Part shown: positions 42,667-53,502 of the stretch, in pieces
Layout: the number at the start of each line of letters is the position of its first letter
Numbering within the stretch: position 1 is the stretch's first letter
Origin: Ardenticatenaceae bacterium
GTDB taxonomy: Bacteria; Chloroflexota; Anaerolineae; Promineifilales; Promineifilaceae
Length of the DNA stretch: 64,000 nt
NCBI GenBank assembly: GCA_020634415.1
Contig: JACKBT010000007.1
Location: forward strand, 101,942-165,941
Reading direction: 5' to 3'
Translations under genes and position numbers: made by a program
Notes under the pieces: generated by a model
Databases searched by the model: none
What the model was told of the DNA's origin: nothing
The model's input: the letters and a program-made list of their open reading frames with translations, nothing else

Positions 42667-45162
42667 CTACTGATAGGTGTCGTAAAGCGAAAAAACGTTG
42701 AGGCTGTTCTGCACGGCCGTTACATCCGCATCGCCCTCCACGGTCAACGTCACTGTTTTGCGGCCGTTTGCCCCCAAATGGAAGAAGTTTTCTGACAACT
42801 GTGCCGGCCCCTGCACCTCTACCCACACCCACAAAGCTGGTTTGTCTGATGAGATGGTGATTTCGTAACGGCCGTTCGTCCCCTCTGCCACTTCCCAGGC
42901 AAGCTCCGGTTGAGGCAGCAGCAAATGCTTGGGCCGGGCAAAAATCGCCAGATTCTCCGAGACGACAGCCCCATCCACCAGCAGTTTGAGCCAGACCAGC
43001 AGGTTGCGTGTGCCATGTTCAGCCACCAGCGGCTGCAAATCGAGCGTGGTAATGGGCCTGTTTTGGTTGGGGCCGATAACGGCACTACCGTCGGCGCTCG
43101 CCGTTACCTCACCCCTGGCTACCTCCTCACCAACGGCCGTTGTCACCATCCACTGCACCACACCAGCCTGCTCCGTCAGCAAATCGCTGGTGACGTGGAT
43201 GGCCACCGAGCCATCTTCAGGATGGGGTACAGCTGAGACGAGGGTGGGGGCAAAGAACTGTTTAGCCATATAGTGCAGGGCCTTCCAACGGCCGTCATAA
43301 TCCAGCGACGACCAACTCGCCACCGGCCAGCAGTCATTCAACTGCCAATAAAGCGTACCCATGCCGCGTGGCATCGTGCGCCGCCAATGCTCCACCGCAT
43401 GTTTAATCGCCATCCCCTGCAAAATCTGGCTCAGCCACAACGTCATATCAAACGACGAGGGCAGGCGGAACCAGGCCAGCATATAGTGCATAATAATGCT
43501 GTTGCCACTGGGGTGGCGCTGGTGATGCTCCATCACAAAACTAGTCACATTCTCATCCTCCGGCTCGGCAAAACTGCGCACCATTTGCGGCTCAGGGAAG
43601 GATTGGAAGCCAAATTCGCTGTTGAAGCGGTGGAAACAGGTGTAATAAAACTCAAACGGTTTCAGCGCGTGCCACACATCCCAAATATGGGCATCACCCC
43701 AGCGCGGATCATTAAAGTAGTAGCGATCTTCATGCGGTGTGTGCGGGCTGCCCGGCCAATAGCTGGTCTCCGGGTCCAATTCAGCACACAAATCGGCCAA
43801 CAGCACATCATACAACTTGCTGTAATCGGCCCAACTCATGGTTGTATTCGTCCACTCCTCGCCCACCAGCCCCTGCTCCAATTCGTTATTGCCACACCAC
43901 AAGGCCAAACTGGCATGATGGCGCAGCCGGCGAATATTTTCCCGCGATTCGATTTCTACGTTCGCCATAAAGTCATCATCAAAAGTGGGATACGTCGCAC
44001 AGCCATACATAAAATCTTGCCATACACAAATACCCAATTCATCACACCAATCGTAAAAATCGCTCTGCTCGTAAATGCCACCACCCCAAACCCGCAGCAT
44101 GTTCATGTGGACATCGGCGGCGGCTTGCAGCAAACGGCCGTAATCATCATACGTCAGCCGCGTCACAAACACATCCGCCGGAATCCAATTCGCACCTTTG
44201 GCAAAAAACGGCACGCCATTGCATTCAAAATGGAAACTCTCACCCCACTCGTCTGGCTGGCGCACCAGGCGCAAGGTGCGCAGGCCAATGCGCCGCTGCC
44301 ACTCATCCAGCGGTTGGCTGGCCGCATCCAGCAAAGTGACAGTCACCGTGTACAAAGGCTGCTCGCCCAAACCATTCGGCCACCATAGTTGGGGATGGTC
44401 TATGGTGAATGTAGCTGTGGCTGCCGTTCCAGCCAGATTCACCACCTGTGTCCCCACTTCTTGTCCCTGGTAGTGCATTTGGCATCGGGCTTGTAGAGGG
44501 CTTTCCGCCAGCCGTTCGGCCGTTACCTGGCAAGTAACCTGCACTGCCCCGGTGAGCAAATGTGTCTGCTGCACATGCACATCAGCCAGCCGCGCCGTAT
44601 CCAACGCCACCAGCGAAATATCCCGCCAAATGCCGCACGTCACCAACTTTGGCCCCCAATCCCAGCCAAAATTGCACTGCGACTTACGCACATAATTGCC
44701 GCCAGGCAGCTTGTGTGTGTCCGTGCTCCAACTGTGAATATACCTCTCTGCCAGCCGTGCCTGCCCATAGAGCAGGGCCGAATCAAAGCGCACCCGCAGC
44801 TCATTTTCACCTTCATTCAGCAGCGCCTTCACCTCAAATTCCCAGGTGCGGAAGGCATTGTCGGTGCGCCCGATTTCTGTGCCATTCAGCCAGATGGTGG
44901 CCAGAGTGTCCAGCCCTGCACAATGCAGCAAAACCTGGGTGTGCTGCAAGAAGTCGGCGGTGACGCTGAAGGTACGTTGATACTCCCAATCGGCCCGCTC
45001 AATCCAGCGCACCAGCGACTCGTTATCGCTGTAAAAGGGGTCGGGGATGGCTTCGATTGCCAGTAAATCGGTATGGACGCAGCCGGGCACGCTGGCTGGC
45101 TGCCATGTGTCGGCCGTGCTTTGTTTGAAGTGCCAACGGCCGTTTAAGCTCAAAGTTTCCAT
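42667..45162 (-). CDS. GH2 beta-mannosidase
   Basis: Glycoside hydrolase family 2 enzyme of 831 aa, close to beta-mannosidases, which release mannose from the ends of beta-mannosides. Sugar-binding and Ig-like domains come first (about 1-280). In the barrel, WCGNNELEQG holds the acid/base Glu and RFNSEFGFQSFP the nucleophile Glu. GNYVRKSQCNFGWDWGPKL is the typical N-domain block. No signal peptide, so it acts in the cytoplasm on imported oligosaccharides. The ATG at 45162 follows GGGAG. Last gene of the minus-strand glycoside cluster. Confidence 0.93.
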   Translation of the reverse strand: METLSLNGRWHFKQSTADTWQPASVPGCVHTDLLAIEAIPDPFYSDNESLVRWIERADWEYQRTFSVTADFLQHTQVLLHCAGLDTLATIWLNGTEIGRTDNAFRTWEFEVKALLNEGENELRVRFDSALLYGQARLAERYIHSWSTDTHKLPGGNYVRKSQCNFGWDWGPKLVTCGIWRDISLVALDTARLADVHVQQTHLLTGAVQVTCQVTAERLAESPLQARCQMHYQGQEVGTQVVNLAGTAATATFTIDHPQLWWPNGLGEQPLYTVTVTLLDAASQPLDEWQRRIGLRTLRLVRQPDEWGESFHFECNGVPFFAKGANWIPADVFVTRLTYDDYGRLLQAAADVHMNMLRVWGGGIYEQSDFYDWCDELGICVWQDFMYGCATYPTFDDDFMANVEIESRENIRRLRHHASLALWCGNNELEQGLVGEEWTNTTMSWADYSKLYDVLLADLCAELDPETSYWPGSPHTPHEDRYYFNDPRWGDAHIWDVWHALKPFEFYYTCFHRFNSEFGFQSFPEPQMVRSFAEPEDENVTSFVMEHHQRHPSGNSIIMHYMLAWFRLPSSFDMTLWLSQILQGMAIKHAVEHWRRTMPRGMGTLYWQLNDCWPVASWSSLDYDGRWKALHYMAKQFFAPTLVSAVPHPEDGSVAIHVTSDLLTEQAGVVQWMVTTAVGEEVARGEVTASADGSAVIGPNQNRPITTLDLQPLVAEHGTRNLLVWLKLLVDGAVVSENLAIFARPKHLLLPQPELAWEVAEGTNGRYEITISSDKPALWVWVEVQGPAQLSENFFHLGANGRKTVTLTVEGDADVTAVQNSLNVFSLYDTYQ

Positions 45163-45179
45163 GATAAATTCTCCCAATA

Positions 45180-45242
45180 ATTGAGATTGGAGACTGGAGA
45201 CTGGAGACTGGCTAATCTCTAGTCTCTTGTCTCTAGTCTCCG
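45180..45242. repeat. GGAGACTGGAGACTGG / CTAGTCTCTTGTCTC word-repeat
   Basis: Spacer between the GH2 and first GH3 genes, built of GAGACTG words and inverted TCTAGTCTC words. Part of it codes for the last residues of the GH3 enzyme (RRLETRD), another case of a repeat reaching into a coding end. Confidence 0.45.
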
Positions 45243-47042
45243 TTCTGTTGACAACCCATACCCAAAAGGAAAAAGCGGCGGTTCGCCACTGGCGGCCAGG
45301 GCCGACAGCGGCACTTGGGCCATGCTGCGCGGCCAGGTGTAGGCCAACTTGCCCGTAAAAGGCACATCGCCAAACAGCACCTCGCTGATGGCCGCGCCTT
45401 CGCTGCCGGGCAGCCAGGCAGCGACCACAGCATCGCATAAATCAACCTGTTCCGTGATAATGAGCGGCCGCCCAGAGTAGATGATGAGCAGAAGTTTGTC
45501 ACAGTGAGGGCGCACTTTGTGGATGAGGGCGACTTGATCGGCCGTTAGGCTCAAATCATTCTTGTCCCCTTCACCTTCAGCGTAGGGCGGCTCGGCGATG
45601 ACGACGATGCCCACGCTGGCTTTGGCCCCGGCGGCAAAATCGCCAGTGGGACTGTAGCCCACATCCCCTTGCAGCACCTCTTGCACCCCTTGCAGCACGG
45701 TGCTGCCTGGTGTAATGGCCCCTGTTTTGCCCTGCCATTCAATCGTCCAGCCGCCGCATTGCATACCGATGTCATTGGCGGCTGCACCAGCCATGAGCAG
45801 ATCGGCTGTTGCTTTGGGCAGCGGCAGCACACCCTCATTTTTGAGGAGAACGAGTGATTTTTGCACGGCTTCGCGGGCCGCGGCGCGGTGGGTTTCGCAA
45901 CCAATTTGGGCGAGGAGGGTGGGTTTGGCGAACGGCCGTTCACCCCACGCTGCCTGAGGCCACAGCCCAAACTCAAACTTCACCAACAAAATCCGGCGTA
46001 CCGCATCATCAATCCGGCTCAGAGGTACATCACCTTTTTCTACGGCTTCGGTCAATGTGTCTATAAACTTAGCCGCATCAAAGGGAACCATGATCATGTC
46101 CATACCAGCGTTAATAGCCTGAACGACACAGGTGTAATAATCCGGGTCTAGCTGGTTAATGGCCATATAGTCCGAGATGAGAAAGCCTGCAAAGCCCATT
46201 TCGCCTTTCAGCACATCCGTCAGCAGATATTTGTGGCCGTGCATCTTCAGGCCGCCCCATGAACTGTAGGAGACCATGATGTTTTTGGCCCCGGCAGCGA
46301 TGGCCGCAGCATACGGCCGTAAATGCACCTCACGTAAAGTCGCCTCATCCACCTCCGTCACGCCCTGGTCCATGCTCCAGCGGTCATCTTCAGCCTGCCA
46401 CATGCCCGGAATCCAGGGAATGGGGTGGGTGCTGTTCCAACTGGTGCCGCCATCACCCACAAAATGCTTGACAGAAGCGGACACGCCGCCCGCCTGCAAA
46501 CCACGCACATAAGCCGCCCCTAGCTCAGAGACCAGATCGGTGTTTTCACTGAACCCTTCGTAAGTGCGGCCCCAACGAATATCTTGCGGCACGCTAACAG
46601 CAGGGGCAAAGTTCCAGTGGATGTTGGTGGCTAAGATTTCAGCGGCGGTAAAACGGCCGATCCGCTCCACCAACCCCGCATCTCTCGTCGCCCCCAACCC
46701 GATATTGTGCGGGAAAATAACGGCCCTGTGCATATTGTTATGCCCATGCACCGCATCCACGCCATAAATAATGGGAATGCCCAGCCGGGTTTGGCCCGCG
46801 GCTTTCTGGAACGCCCCCACCATTTCAGCCCAGTCCTCAGGGCTGTTGCCTGCCTTGGGGTAGCCGCCGCCACCACTTAGAACAGAACCGAGGGCATATT
46901 TGGTCACATCCTCAGGTGTGAGGCTGTTTTTTTCAATTTGGGTCATCTGCCCAATTTTTTCGGCCAAAGTCATACGGCCGATCAAATCGCAAATACGTTC
47001 GTCAATAGGGCAAGATGGGTCTTGATAAGGGTAAGTCGCCAT
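45219..47042 (-). CDS. GH3 beta-glycosidase (ExoI-like)
   Basis: Glycoside hydrolase family 3 enzyme of 607 aa with two domains, similar to bacterial and plant beta-glucosidases/exo-glucanases. The nucleophile Asp is in FLISDYMAI (about residue 286). IYGVDAVHGHNN and WNFAPAVSVPQDIRWGRTYEGF are conserved substrate-site blocks. It lacks the fibronectin-like third domain of the GH3 at 47087 and lacks a signal peptide. Cytoplasmic cleavage of beta-glucosides or xylosides is likely; exact specificity unknown. Confidence 0.92.
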   Translation of the reverse strand: MATYPYQDPSCPIDERICDLIGRMTLAEKIGQMTQIEKNSLTPEDVTKYALGSVLSGGGGYPKAGNSPEDWAEMVGAFQKAAGQTRLGIPIIYGVDAVHGHNNMHRAVIFPHNIGLGATRDAGLVERIGRFTAAEILATNIHWNFAPAVSVPQDIRWGRTYEGFSENTDLVSELGAAYVRGLQAGGVSASVKHFVGDGGTSWNSTHPIPWIPGMWQAEDDRWSMDQGVTEVDEATLREVHLRPYAAAIAAGAKNIMVSYSSWGGLKMHGHKYLLTDVLKGEMGFAGFLISDYMAINQLDPDYYTCVVQAINAGMDMIMVPFDAAKFIDTLTEAVEKGDVPLSRIDDAVRRILLVKFEFGLWPQAAWGERPFAKPTLLAQIGCETHRAAAREAVQKSLVLLKNEGVLPLPKATADLLMAGAAANDIGMQCGGWTIEWQGKTGAITPGSTVLQGVQEVLQGDVGYSPTGDFAAGAKASVGIVVIAEPPYAEGEGDKNDLSLTADQVALIHKVRPHCDKLLLIIYSGRPLIITEQVDLCDAVVAAWLPGSEGAAISEVLFGDVPFTGKLAYTWPRSMAQVPLSALAASGEPPLFPFGYGLSTERRLETRD

Positions 47043-47054
47043 ATGTTATCTCTA

Positions 47055-47082
47055 GTAGGGTCATGGCCCGCCATGACCCTAC
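47055..47082. repeat. GTAGGGTCATGG / CCATGACCCTAC hairpin
   Basis: Perfect 12-bp stem with a CCCG loop between the two GH3 genes, of the GTAGGG...CCCTAC type also seen at 42633 and 58342. Confidence 0.7.
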
Positions 47083-47086
47083 GCCA

Positions 47087-49372
47087 TTACGCACCTTCGT
47101 GCGCTTGTTGTAAAAATCCAGCCACCATATCTTCTGGGTGCTTGCCAAAAGCCTGTTTTTGGAACATCAGTACACTCACCAGCGGCATTTCGCTAAACAT
47201 CTCCATAATGTCCATGCCAATGGCACTGTCGTTGCCGTATCGCTCATTATCACCGCCGAACATTTGGTGAACCGCAGCCCTCATCTGTTCATAGTACGGC
47301 CCAAAGATGGCCTGGCCGCGTGGATCGGCCAGCCATTCGCGCACGGTAGATTCCTTATCCAGGATACAGGGTAGTGCCAACGTTGACTCCAGCGTCACCG
47401 TCAAGGTGTGGCGAATATCTGTCGCCGAAGCCGCGATGAGCAGGTCAAAATCGCCATCTTCCGTAATCCACTGCTTATATTCAGGGTGGTAGTAGGCAAA
47501 GGCGCGAAAATCGAGGGTTATGGAGACGGATTTGGTCTCACCTGGCTGGAGTTCTACTTTGGCAAAGCCTTTCAACTCTTTGTAGGGGCGTATCAGCCCG
47601 GATTTTTGGTCATGGACATAAACCTGCACCACTTCTTTACCAGCTTTATCGCCGGTATTGGTCACATCCACCGTTACCGTCACACCATCCACATCTTTGA
47701 AGGTGCGGGCCGAGACTTGGGGATTGCTGTAGGCAAAGGTGGTGTAGCTTAGTCCGTAACCAAAGGGAAACAGAACGGGCATTTCTTTGGCATCATAGTA
47801 GCGATAGCCGATGAACAGCCCTTCGCCATACTGCACCTGGCCTGCCCCGCCCGGCCAGTTGAGGTGGGAGGGGGTGTCTGCTAGTTTCAGGGGGTAGGTT
47901 TCGGCCAATTTGCCGCTGGGATTGATTGTGCCGAAGAGGATGTCGGCGATAGCGCCGCCACCGGCCTGGCCCATCATCCAGCCTTCCAGCACAGCGGCTA
48001 CCTTGTCAATCCAACTGCTCATCGCCACAGGTGCGCCGTTGTTGAGGACGACGACGGAGCGGGGCTGAACTTGGGCAACGGCCGTTATCAAGGCCATCTG
48101 ATGCTCCGTCAAATCTAAATCCGTCCGGTCATACCCCTCCGATTCCTTAAATGTGGGCAGGGCAATATAGAGAATGGCGACATCGGCCGTTTGGGCGATG
48201 GCTGCCGCCTCATCAATCAAATCCTGACGGAAAGAGTTATCCGTAGGGTATCCCTCTGCATAACTTACCTCCGCGTCGCCAGCCTGGGCTTGCAGCTCCT
48301 TAAAGGGCACCGCCACCTTTGTGGGGTTGATGTGTGAACTGCCACCACCCTGGAAATGCGCCTGCTGGGCGGAACGGCCGATCACCGCAATATGCTCATG
48401 ACCTTTAAGCGGCAGCAGGCCATCATTCTTAAGCAGCACCATACCTTCGGCCGCAATGTGCCGCGCCAGTTCATGATGAGCATCTACATCAAATTCGCCA
48501 CCTTTCACTGTTTCCGCTGCCTTAAACACAATCCGCAGAATGCGGCGCACCGATTCATCCAAAATCGCCTCATCCAATTCGCCAGCACGCACCGCCTCAA
48601 CCACCGCCTGCACCCGGCGTTCCTGTGGTCCAGGCATCTCCCAGTCCAGCCCGCCCTGCAACGCCGCCACCCGGTCACGCACCGCCCCCCAGTCCGAGAC
48701 AACCAGCCCTTCAAAACCCCACTCCTCTTTCAGAATCTCCGTCAGCAGATAATGGTGTTCAGAGGCAAAGGTGCCATTCACTTTGTTATAAGCGCACATC
48801 ACCGACCAGGGCTGCGCCTCTTTCACCGCTTTCTCAAAGGCAGGCAGGTAAATTTCTCGCAAGGTACGCTCATCTACCTCGGCACTGATGCTGAAACGCT
48901 GAAACTCCTGGTTGTTAGCCGCATAATGCTTCAGCGATGTGCCTACTCCTCTACTTTGTACGCCGTTGATGTAATTGGCAGCCATCTCGCCTGCCAGATA
49001 GGGGTCTTCGGCAAAATACTCAAAATTGCGCCCCCCCAGTGGGGAACGTTTCATGTTGGCCCCAGGGCCAAGCACCATGTCTACGTTCAAAGCAATACAT
49101 TCCTCAGCCAGTGCCTCACCCATTTTGTGAATCAAAGCCACATCCCAGGTGGAGGCCAGGCAAGATGCCGTGGGGAAGCAGGTGGCTGGCAAACTTTCCA
49201 TGTCCATTTCATGCACATTACGTTGGCGGCGCACACCATGCGGGCCATCGGAACAGATAAATTCTGGTACACCCAGCCGCTCGATGGGGGTTGTTGTCCA
49301 CGAGCTGGCCCCTGTGCAAAGTGCTGCCTTCTCTTCAAGCGTCATTTGTTTGATAATAGATTGAATACTCAT
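47087..49372 (-). CDS. GH3 beta-glucosidase with fibronectin-like domain
   Basis: Glycoside hydrolase family 3 enzyme of 761 aa with the three-domain layout of bacterial beta-glucosidases: barrel, alpha/beta sandwich and a C-terminal fibronectin-III-like domain (about 580-650, KEVVQVYVHD). The nucleophile Asp is in GLVVSDWGAV (about residue 227). The C-terminal 80 residues extend beyond the usual end. No signal peptide. The ATG at 49372 follows GAGGA; an upstream frame start at 49408 is rejected. Acts on imported beta-glucosides. Confidence 0.93.
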   Translation of the reverse strand: MSIQSIIKQMTLEEKAALCTGASSWTTTPIERLGVPEFICSDGPHGVRRQRNVHEMDMESLPATCFPTASCLASTWDVALIHKMGEALAEECIALNVDMVLGPGANMKRSPLGGRNFEYFAEDPYLAGEMAANYINGVQSRGVGTSLKHYAANNQEFQRFSISAEVDERTLREIYLPAFEKAVKEAQPWSVMCAYNKVNGTFASEHHYLLTEILKEEWGFEGLVVSDWGAVRDRVAALQGGLDWEMPGPQERRVQAVVEAVRAGELDEAILDESVRRILRIVFKAAETVKGGEFDVDAHHELARHIAAEGMVLLKNDGLLPLKGHEHIAVIGRSAQQAHFQGGGSSHINPTKVAVPFKELQAQAGDAEVSYAEGYPTDNSFRQDLIDEAAAIAQTADVAILYIALPTFKESEGYDRTDLDLTEHQMALITAVAQVQPRSVVVLNNGAPVAMSSWIDKVAAVLEGWMMGQAGGGAIADILFGTINPSGKLAETYPLKLADTPSHLNWPGGAGQVQYGEGLFIGYRYYDAKEMPVLFPFGYGLSYTTFAYSNPQVSARTFKDVDGVTVTVDVTNTGDKAGKEVVQVYVHDQKSGLIRPYKELKGFAKVELQPGETKSVSITLDFRAFAYYHPEYKQWITEDGDFDLLIAASATDIRHTLTVTLESTLALPCILDKESTVREWLADPRGQAIFGPYYEQMRAAVHQMFGGDNERYGNDSAIGMDIMEMFSEMPLVSVLMFQKQAFGKHPEDMVAGFLQQAHEGA

Positions 49373-49443
49373 TATTTTCCTCTTATTAAATGGAGTGCAA
49401 GCTCTCATACTGTGGCCGGTGTCCTACTGGGCCACGTCCAGTT

Positions 49444-50304
49444 TTACTCTTTTATGTTTCTCCAAACTGTTTGCAAGGCACGATAATCTAGAAGAATAAT
49501 GCCTTCTTCTTCAATAACATCTTGCGCTTGCTGGGATATTAAAAACTCAAAATCTATCTGGCGGATGTGACTGCCGCCAGGGTCTATGGCCTGTAACTCA
49601 GCATTATCCAGGCCGGGATGAATGGCCCATTCGCTCAGACCAGGGGGCAGTTCACGTAAAAGTTGTCTGTAATGGGCAAACTTGGTTGCGGGATCAAGCA
49701 GGTAGCTGTCTAGAAAGCCATGATCGTTACAGGGGAGGCCCAGGTGTTGTACTTTTGTGATTTGAGAACGGCCGTATACACGCAGCGCCAGCCCATACTC
49801 CCTTGCCAGCCCCAGCATCACGTCGGAAATATCTGGCCGCTGACTAATCCGCAGCGAATGCCAATCTAGATGAGTCGGCTGCAACCCCGCCGCCAACACA
49901 GCTTCGATCTGTGCCCTGAATTCCATCTCCAATTCATCTAAACTGACCTGTGCCAAAAACGCTGGCATCTGTTCAAAGTTGTAAAAATGACCTGCCTGAT
50001 TAATCAGGGAAGGTACGTTTTCCTGGGGGGCGACTGGCCCCCAGCGGTAATCGGCCCAATCAGAAACGGCCGTAAGGTGAACCCCAAAAGGGAATTCGGG
50101 ATGATCCCTGAGGAAGTGCAATGCGTGCAGCGACCAGGCACAGGGCAGCATCAAAGTGGCCGAACAGAGGAACCCCTCGGCAAAAGCCTGGAAAACAGCG
50201 GCGTTAACGGCGTGGCACATGCCCAAATCATCGGCGTTGATAATCAATAAACGGGCATCCGAGGGATACCCTAACAGGTGGTTTGTTTGATTATGTGTAC
50301 GCAT
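49444..50304 (-). CDS. ChbG/YdjC-family carbohydrate deacetylase
   Basis: Protein of 286 aa in the ChbG/YdjC family, metal-dependent deacetylases that in E. coli remove one acetyl group from chitobiose and chitotriose. LLIINADDLGMCHAVN carries the metal-binding Asp pair, FGVHLTAVSDW and HLDWHSLR supply His ligands, and AIHPGLD is the C-terminal motif. Its place beside GH2 and GH3 genes suggests it removes acetyl groups from imported oligosaccharides, possibly acetylated mannan or chitin fragments, which is inference. Confidence 0.85.
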   Translation of the reverse strand: MRTHNQTNHLLGYPSDARLLIINADDLGMCHAVNAAVFQAFAEGFLCSATLMLPCAWSLHALHFLRDHPEFPFGVHLTAVSDWADYRWGPVAPQENVPSLINQAGHFYNFEQMPAFLAQVSLDELEMEFRAQIEAVLAAGLQPTHLDWHSLRISQRPDISDVMLGLAREYGLALRVYGRSQITKVQHLGLPCNDHGFLDSYLLDPATKFAHYRQLLRELPPGLSEWAIHPGLDNAELQAIDPGGSHIRQIDFEFLISQQAQDVIEEEGIILLDYRALQTVWRNIKE

Positions 50305-50400
50305 GTAGACGGATGGGGGTGCTGCGTTGGAGGATGGCTCTGTTTGTAAGAGAGTGAAATTGGAGATTCATTTAATCTCCAATCTCTTCTCTCCAATCAA

Positions 50401-51213
50401 CTACACGGTTGAGAGATCCCATTCTTCGTAGATTTTGGGAACATCGTTAATAAGCCGTCTGGTGTAAGGCTCTTGTGGGTTGAGGATGACAGCATCGGCC
50501 GAGCCGCTTTCTACAAATACACCTTTCTCCATAATGTAAACGGTGTCGGAAACGTAATAGGCCAACCCAATATCGTGGGTGATGAAGATGGGTGTCATAC
50601 CTACTTCATTGCGCAGGGTCATCAACATGTCCAGGATGGTTGCTCGTGAACAGGCATCAATCATGGATGTTGGCTCGTCGGCGATGAGCACTTTGGGCTT
50701 GAGCAGAAAGATGCGGGCGATCATGAGCCGCTGCTGCTGCCCGCCGGACAGTTCAAAGGGATATTTGTTGGTCAGTTCCTCGAATTTTAGATTGACGAAG
50801 CTGCACGCTTCGGTCATCATCTCTCTTTTTTGCTCATAGGGAAGCCGACCCCCACCGCGCATTTTGATGCAATCTAAAAGCACGGAGTCAATTTTGTTGA
50901 AGATGTTGTAGGAGGCGAAGGGGTCTTGGAAGATGGCCTGAATCTGCTGCCAGTAGGCTTTTTTCTTGCGATGGGAGCTGATGTCGCGTTTTTCTCCCTG
51001 GAAGAAAATCTCGCCCTCTGTGTGGCTGATTAAGCCCAGCAACATTTTTGCCAGAGTTGTTTTGCCACTGCCGGATTCACCCACGATGGAGATGACTTCA
51101 CCTTCTTTGAAGTCGAAATCTACATTGTTGACGGCGACGGTTTTGGTACGGCCGAAGCCAAACACTTTGGTGACGCCTTTGCCACTCAGACATGATTTAC
51201 GTGTATCAGCCAT
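50401..51213 (-). CDS. Oligosaccharide/peptide ABC transporter ATPase (DppF-like)
   Basis: Cytoplasmic ATPase of 270 aa, shorter than most DppF proteins because the C-terminal extension is missing. Walker A is GESGSGKTT, signature [14 protein letters not shown], Walker [13 protein letters not shown]. It starts one base after the upstream ATPase ends. By its position with glycosidase genes the importer is likely for oligosaccharides, as known for Dpp-type systems in Thermotoga and others. Confidence 0.92.
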   Translation of the reverse strand: MADTRKSCLSGKGVTKVFGFGRTKTVAVNNVDFDFKEGEVISIVGESGSGKTTLAKMLLGLISHTEGEIFFQGEKRDISSHRKKKAYWQQIQAIFQDPFASYNIFNKIDSVLLDCIKMRGGGRLPYEQKREMMTEACSFVNLKFEELTNKYPFELSGGQQQRLMIARIFLLKPKVLIADEPTSMIDACSRATILDMLMTLRNEVGMTPIFITHDIGLAYYVSDTVYIMEKGVFVESGSADAVILNPQEPYTRRLINDVPKIYEEWDLSTV

Positions 51214-51214
51214 T

Positions 51215-52237
51215 TTAGGGGGACTCCTTTGCGTATAGTTCTCTTAGTTCTGCTTCGGGTATGATGCAGCGGTAGAAACGGCCGTTTTCAATTTCACGCA
51301 GCGCAATAGACTGCACCTGACATTCAGGTCGGACATATTTACAACGGGCGGCAAAACGGCAACCCTTGGGCGGGTTTTTCAGATTTGGGGGGGTGCCAGG
51401 AATAGCAGCCAACTTCACATCTCGCAGCCCTTCCTCCGGCACAATGATGGACCCCATGAGACCCTTGGAATAGGGGTGAAGCGGATCAAAGACAGCCTCG
51501 TGGGCACTAGCCTTCTCCACAATTTGCCCTGCATACATCACCATAATGTCGTCGGTGACGTTGTACAACAACGGCAGTTCATGGGTGATGAAAATCATCG
51601 CTTTGATGTAGCCATTGTCCATCAAGTTGCGCAGCATCTTGATTACCATCTTTTGGGAGGTCACGTCAAGCGCGGAGGATGGCTCATCGGCGATGAGAAC
51701 TTGTGGCCTGAGGATAACCGAGATGGCAATGACGGTGCGCTGTTTCATACCACCAGATAGTTCGACAGCGTATTTGTGCAGGACTTCGGCAGGCAGCCCT
51801 AAAGACTCGAAAAGTCCTTTAGCCATCTCATATATTTCTTTCTTCGTAGCGGTGGGATCATGCGCTTGCACGACATCCTCAATAAAGTTGATGATCTTTT
51901 GGGTGGGATTGAGGGCATTCAAGGCTGCCTGAGGGATGTAGGCAACTTCTTGCCCCAGGATTGATTTCCGCACATCATCTGGATTCATGCCGGAAATGTT
52001 TTTGCCGTCTATGATGATGTCGCCGCTGGTGTAGTGTAAAGGTGGGAAGTAATAGCCCATTAGGCTGAGGGCTAGGGTAGACTTGCCGCAGCCAGATTCT
52101 CCCGCAATACCCAACGATTTCCCTTCTTCAATTTTTAGGGAAACATGATCCACTGCGTAAACATCCTCATTAAACCGAGTGATGTATTTTGTGGTCAGTT
52201 CCCGTACATCTAACATAACTTTTTCCATGGTAAGCAT
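51215..52237 (-). CDS. Oligosaccharide/peptide ABC transporter ATPase (DppD-like)
   Basis: Cytoplasmic ATPase of 340 aa. Walker [10 protein letters not shown], signature [14 protein letters not shown], Walker [13 protein letters not shown]. The C-terminal [15 protein letters not shown] block is the family's cysteine-rich extension. The ATG directly follows the stop of the permease gene and GAGGGAG, so translation is coupled. Confidence 0.93.
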   Translation of the reverse strand: MLTMEKVMLDVRELTTKYITRFNEDVYAVDHVSLKIEEGKSLGIAGESGCGKSTLALSLMGYYFPPLHYTSGDIIIDGKNISGMNPDDVRKSILGQEVAYIPQAALNALNPTQKIINFIEDVVQAHDPTATKKEIYEMAKGLFESLGLPAEVLHKYAVELSGGMKQRTVIAISVILRPQVLIADEPSSALDVTSQKMVIKMLRNLMDNGYIKAMIFITHELPLLYNVTDDIMVMYAGQIVEKASAHEAVFDPLHPYSKGLMGSIIVPEEGLRDVKLAAIPGTPPNLKNPPKGCRFAARCKYVRPECQVQSIALREIENGRFYRCIIPEAELRELYAKESP

Positions 52238-53488
52238 CTACTCCCTCAAGGCTGGATTGAACACCTGGTCGAGACCCGTATTCATTAGGTTCATTGAAAA
52301 GGCAATGAGCGCAATGGTGAGAATGACGGGGAAGTAGGCCCACCACTTGCCTAGGATATGTGCCTGATAGATCATGGCCCAGTTCATCATGAGGCCCAAT
52401 GTAGGGACTAAGGTTGTCTTGGGACCCAAGCCTAAGATGGATAACCCGGCTTCAGCCAAGATGCCGGAAGAAATTTGCAAAATCAGGGCCATAATCACGT
52501 AAGAGGCGATGTAAGGGAGAATATCTCTGGCGATGATGTGGGCGATTGAATGACCGGAGAGTTTGGACAAATTGACGTGATCGCGATTACGCAAGGAAAT
52601 GACCTGTGAACGCACGGCTCTGGCCGTCCATACCCAGGAGGTGAAGCCGATCACGACGGCGATGGTTGTTGCCCCCCGTTGTTCCTGGCTGATGCTGAAT
52701 GAAATCAGGATCAACAGCACAAAGCTGGGGATAACGGTAAATAGGTTGGTGATGAACATGATGGCATCATCTACAAAGCCGCCAATGTAGCCAGATACCA
52801 ACCCCAATATCAGACCAATCAGGGTGGCAATGGTGCCGGCCACGAGGCCGATTTGGAGGGAGACACCGGTGGCGCGAACGAGTTCTGTTAGTACGTCTCG
52901 ACCAAAGTTGTCGGTTCCCAGGGGTAATATGCGCACGTTGGGAACTTGGGACACGTTGACATAAGCAGTTTGGGGCACGGTTGATTTTTCTTCGAGAACG
53001 GCCGTTTCCTCATTCATCTCCGCAATAGTGGCCCCTTCAGTGGCTAACAGCCCCTGAATATTGTTGTTCAGGCGAATATAGTAATTGCGATCCGCATTGG
53101 TCATGCCTGGCAGCCGCGTGGCCGGGTCAAAATTGTTAAACCACTGATCCAAGAGCAGTTCCGTATTGGCAATGTCAATTTCGCCTTCAGCCATGCCATT
53201 GCCCACCAGCCATGTCTTAATTGCTTCTCGGTCTGCATCCCCTAAACGGCTGGCAATGCGCCGCTCTGCTGCTTCGTCCAAGTTGAGTGTGTAATAGGTT
53301 GTGTTGATGCTGTCATAAACATTCACGTAGATACCAGGCTCAAAAAATGTGCCTTGGGCAATAATCTTTAAGGGCGGGTCGGGGATAATGATCGGGTAAA
53401 TGAGGACACCCAATACAATGGACATAAAGATGACAAAGCCCGTCACAAATTTACCTGAGCGAAAAATTTGTTGAAGTGTAAATTTCAT
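52238..53488 (-). CDS. Oligosaccharide/peptide ABC permease (DppC-like) with long insert
   Basis: Membrane permease of 416 aa. DppC proteins are usually about 300 aa; here an extra hydrophilic segment of roughly 110-120 residues (about 45-170) sits between the first helix and the conserved [16 protein letters not shown] block. The insert is external by topology and could contact the binding protein. The remaining helices and the coupling loop (near 290-310) are normal. Start ATG follows GGGAGG. Confidence 0.9.
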   Translation of the reverse strand: MKFTLQQIFRSGKFVTGFVIFMSIVLGVLIYPIIIPDPPLKIIAQGTFFEPGIYVNVYDSINTTYYTLNLDEAAERRIASRLGDADREAIKTWLVGNGMAEGEIDIANTELLLDQWFNNFDPATRLPGMTNADRNYYIRLNNNIQGLLATEGATIAEMNEETAVLEEKSTVPQTAYVNVSQVPNVRILPLGTDNFGRDVLTELVRATGVSLQIGLVAGTIATLIGLILGLVSGYIGGFVDDAIMFITNLFTVIPSFVLLILISFSISQEQRGATTIAVVIGFTSWVWTARAVRSQVISLRNRDHVNLSKLSGHSIAHIIARDILPYIASYVIMALILQISSGILAEAGLSILGLGPKTTLVPTLGLMMNWAMIYQAHILGKWWAYFPVILTIALIAFSMNLMNTGLDQVFNPALRE

Positions 53489-53502
53489 GGTCGCCTCCTC
53501 CC

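Noticed and set aside
43273..44388. 371-codon plus-strand frame opposite the beta-mannosidase gene, and a similar 376-codon one at 48356
   Set aside because: Low-complexity His/Arg-rich shadows of the GH2 and GH3 genes, which carry full catalytic motifs.
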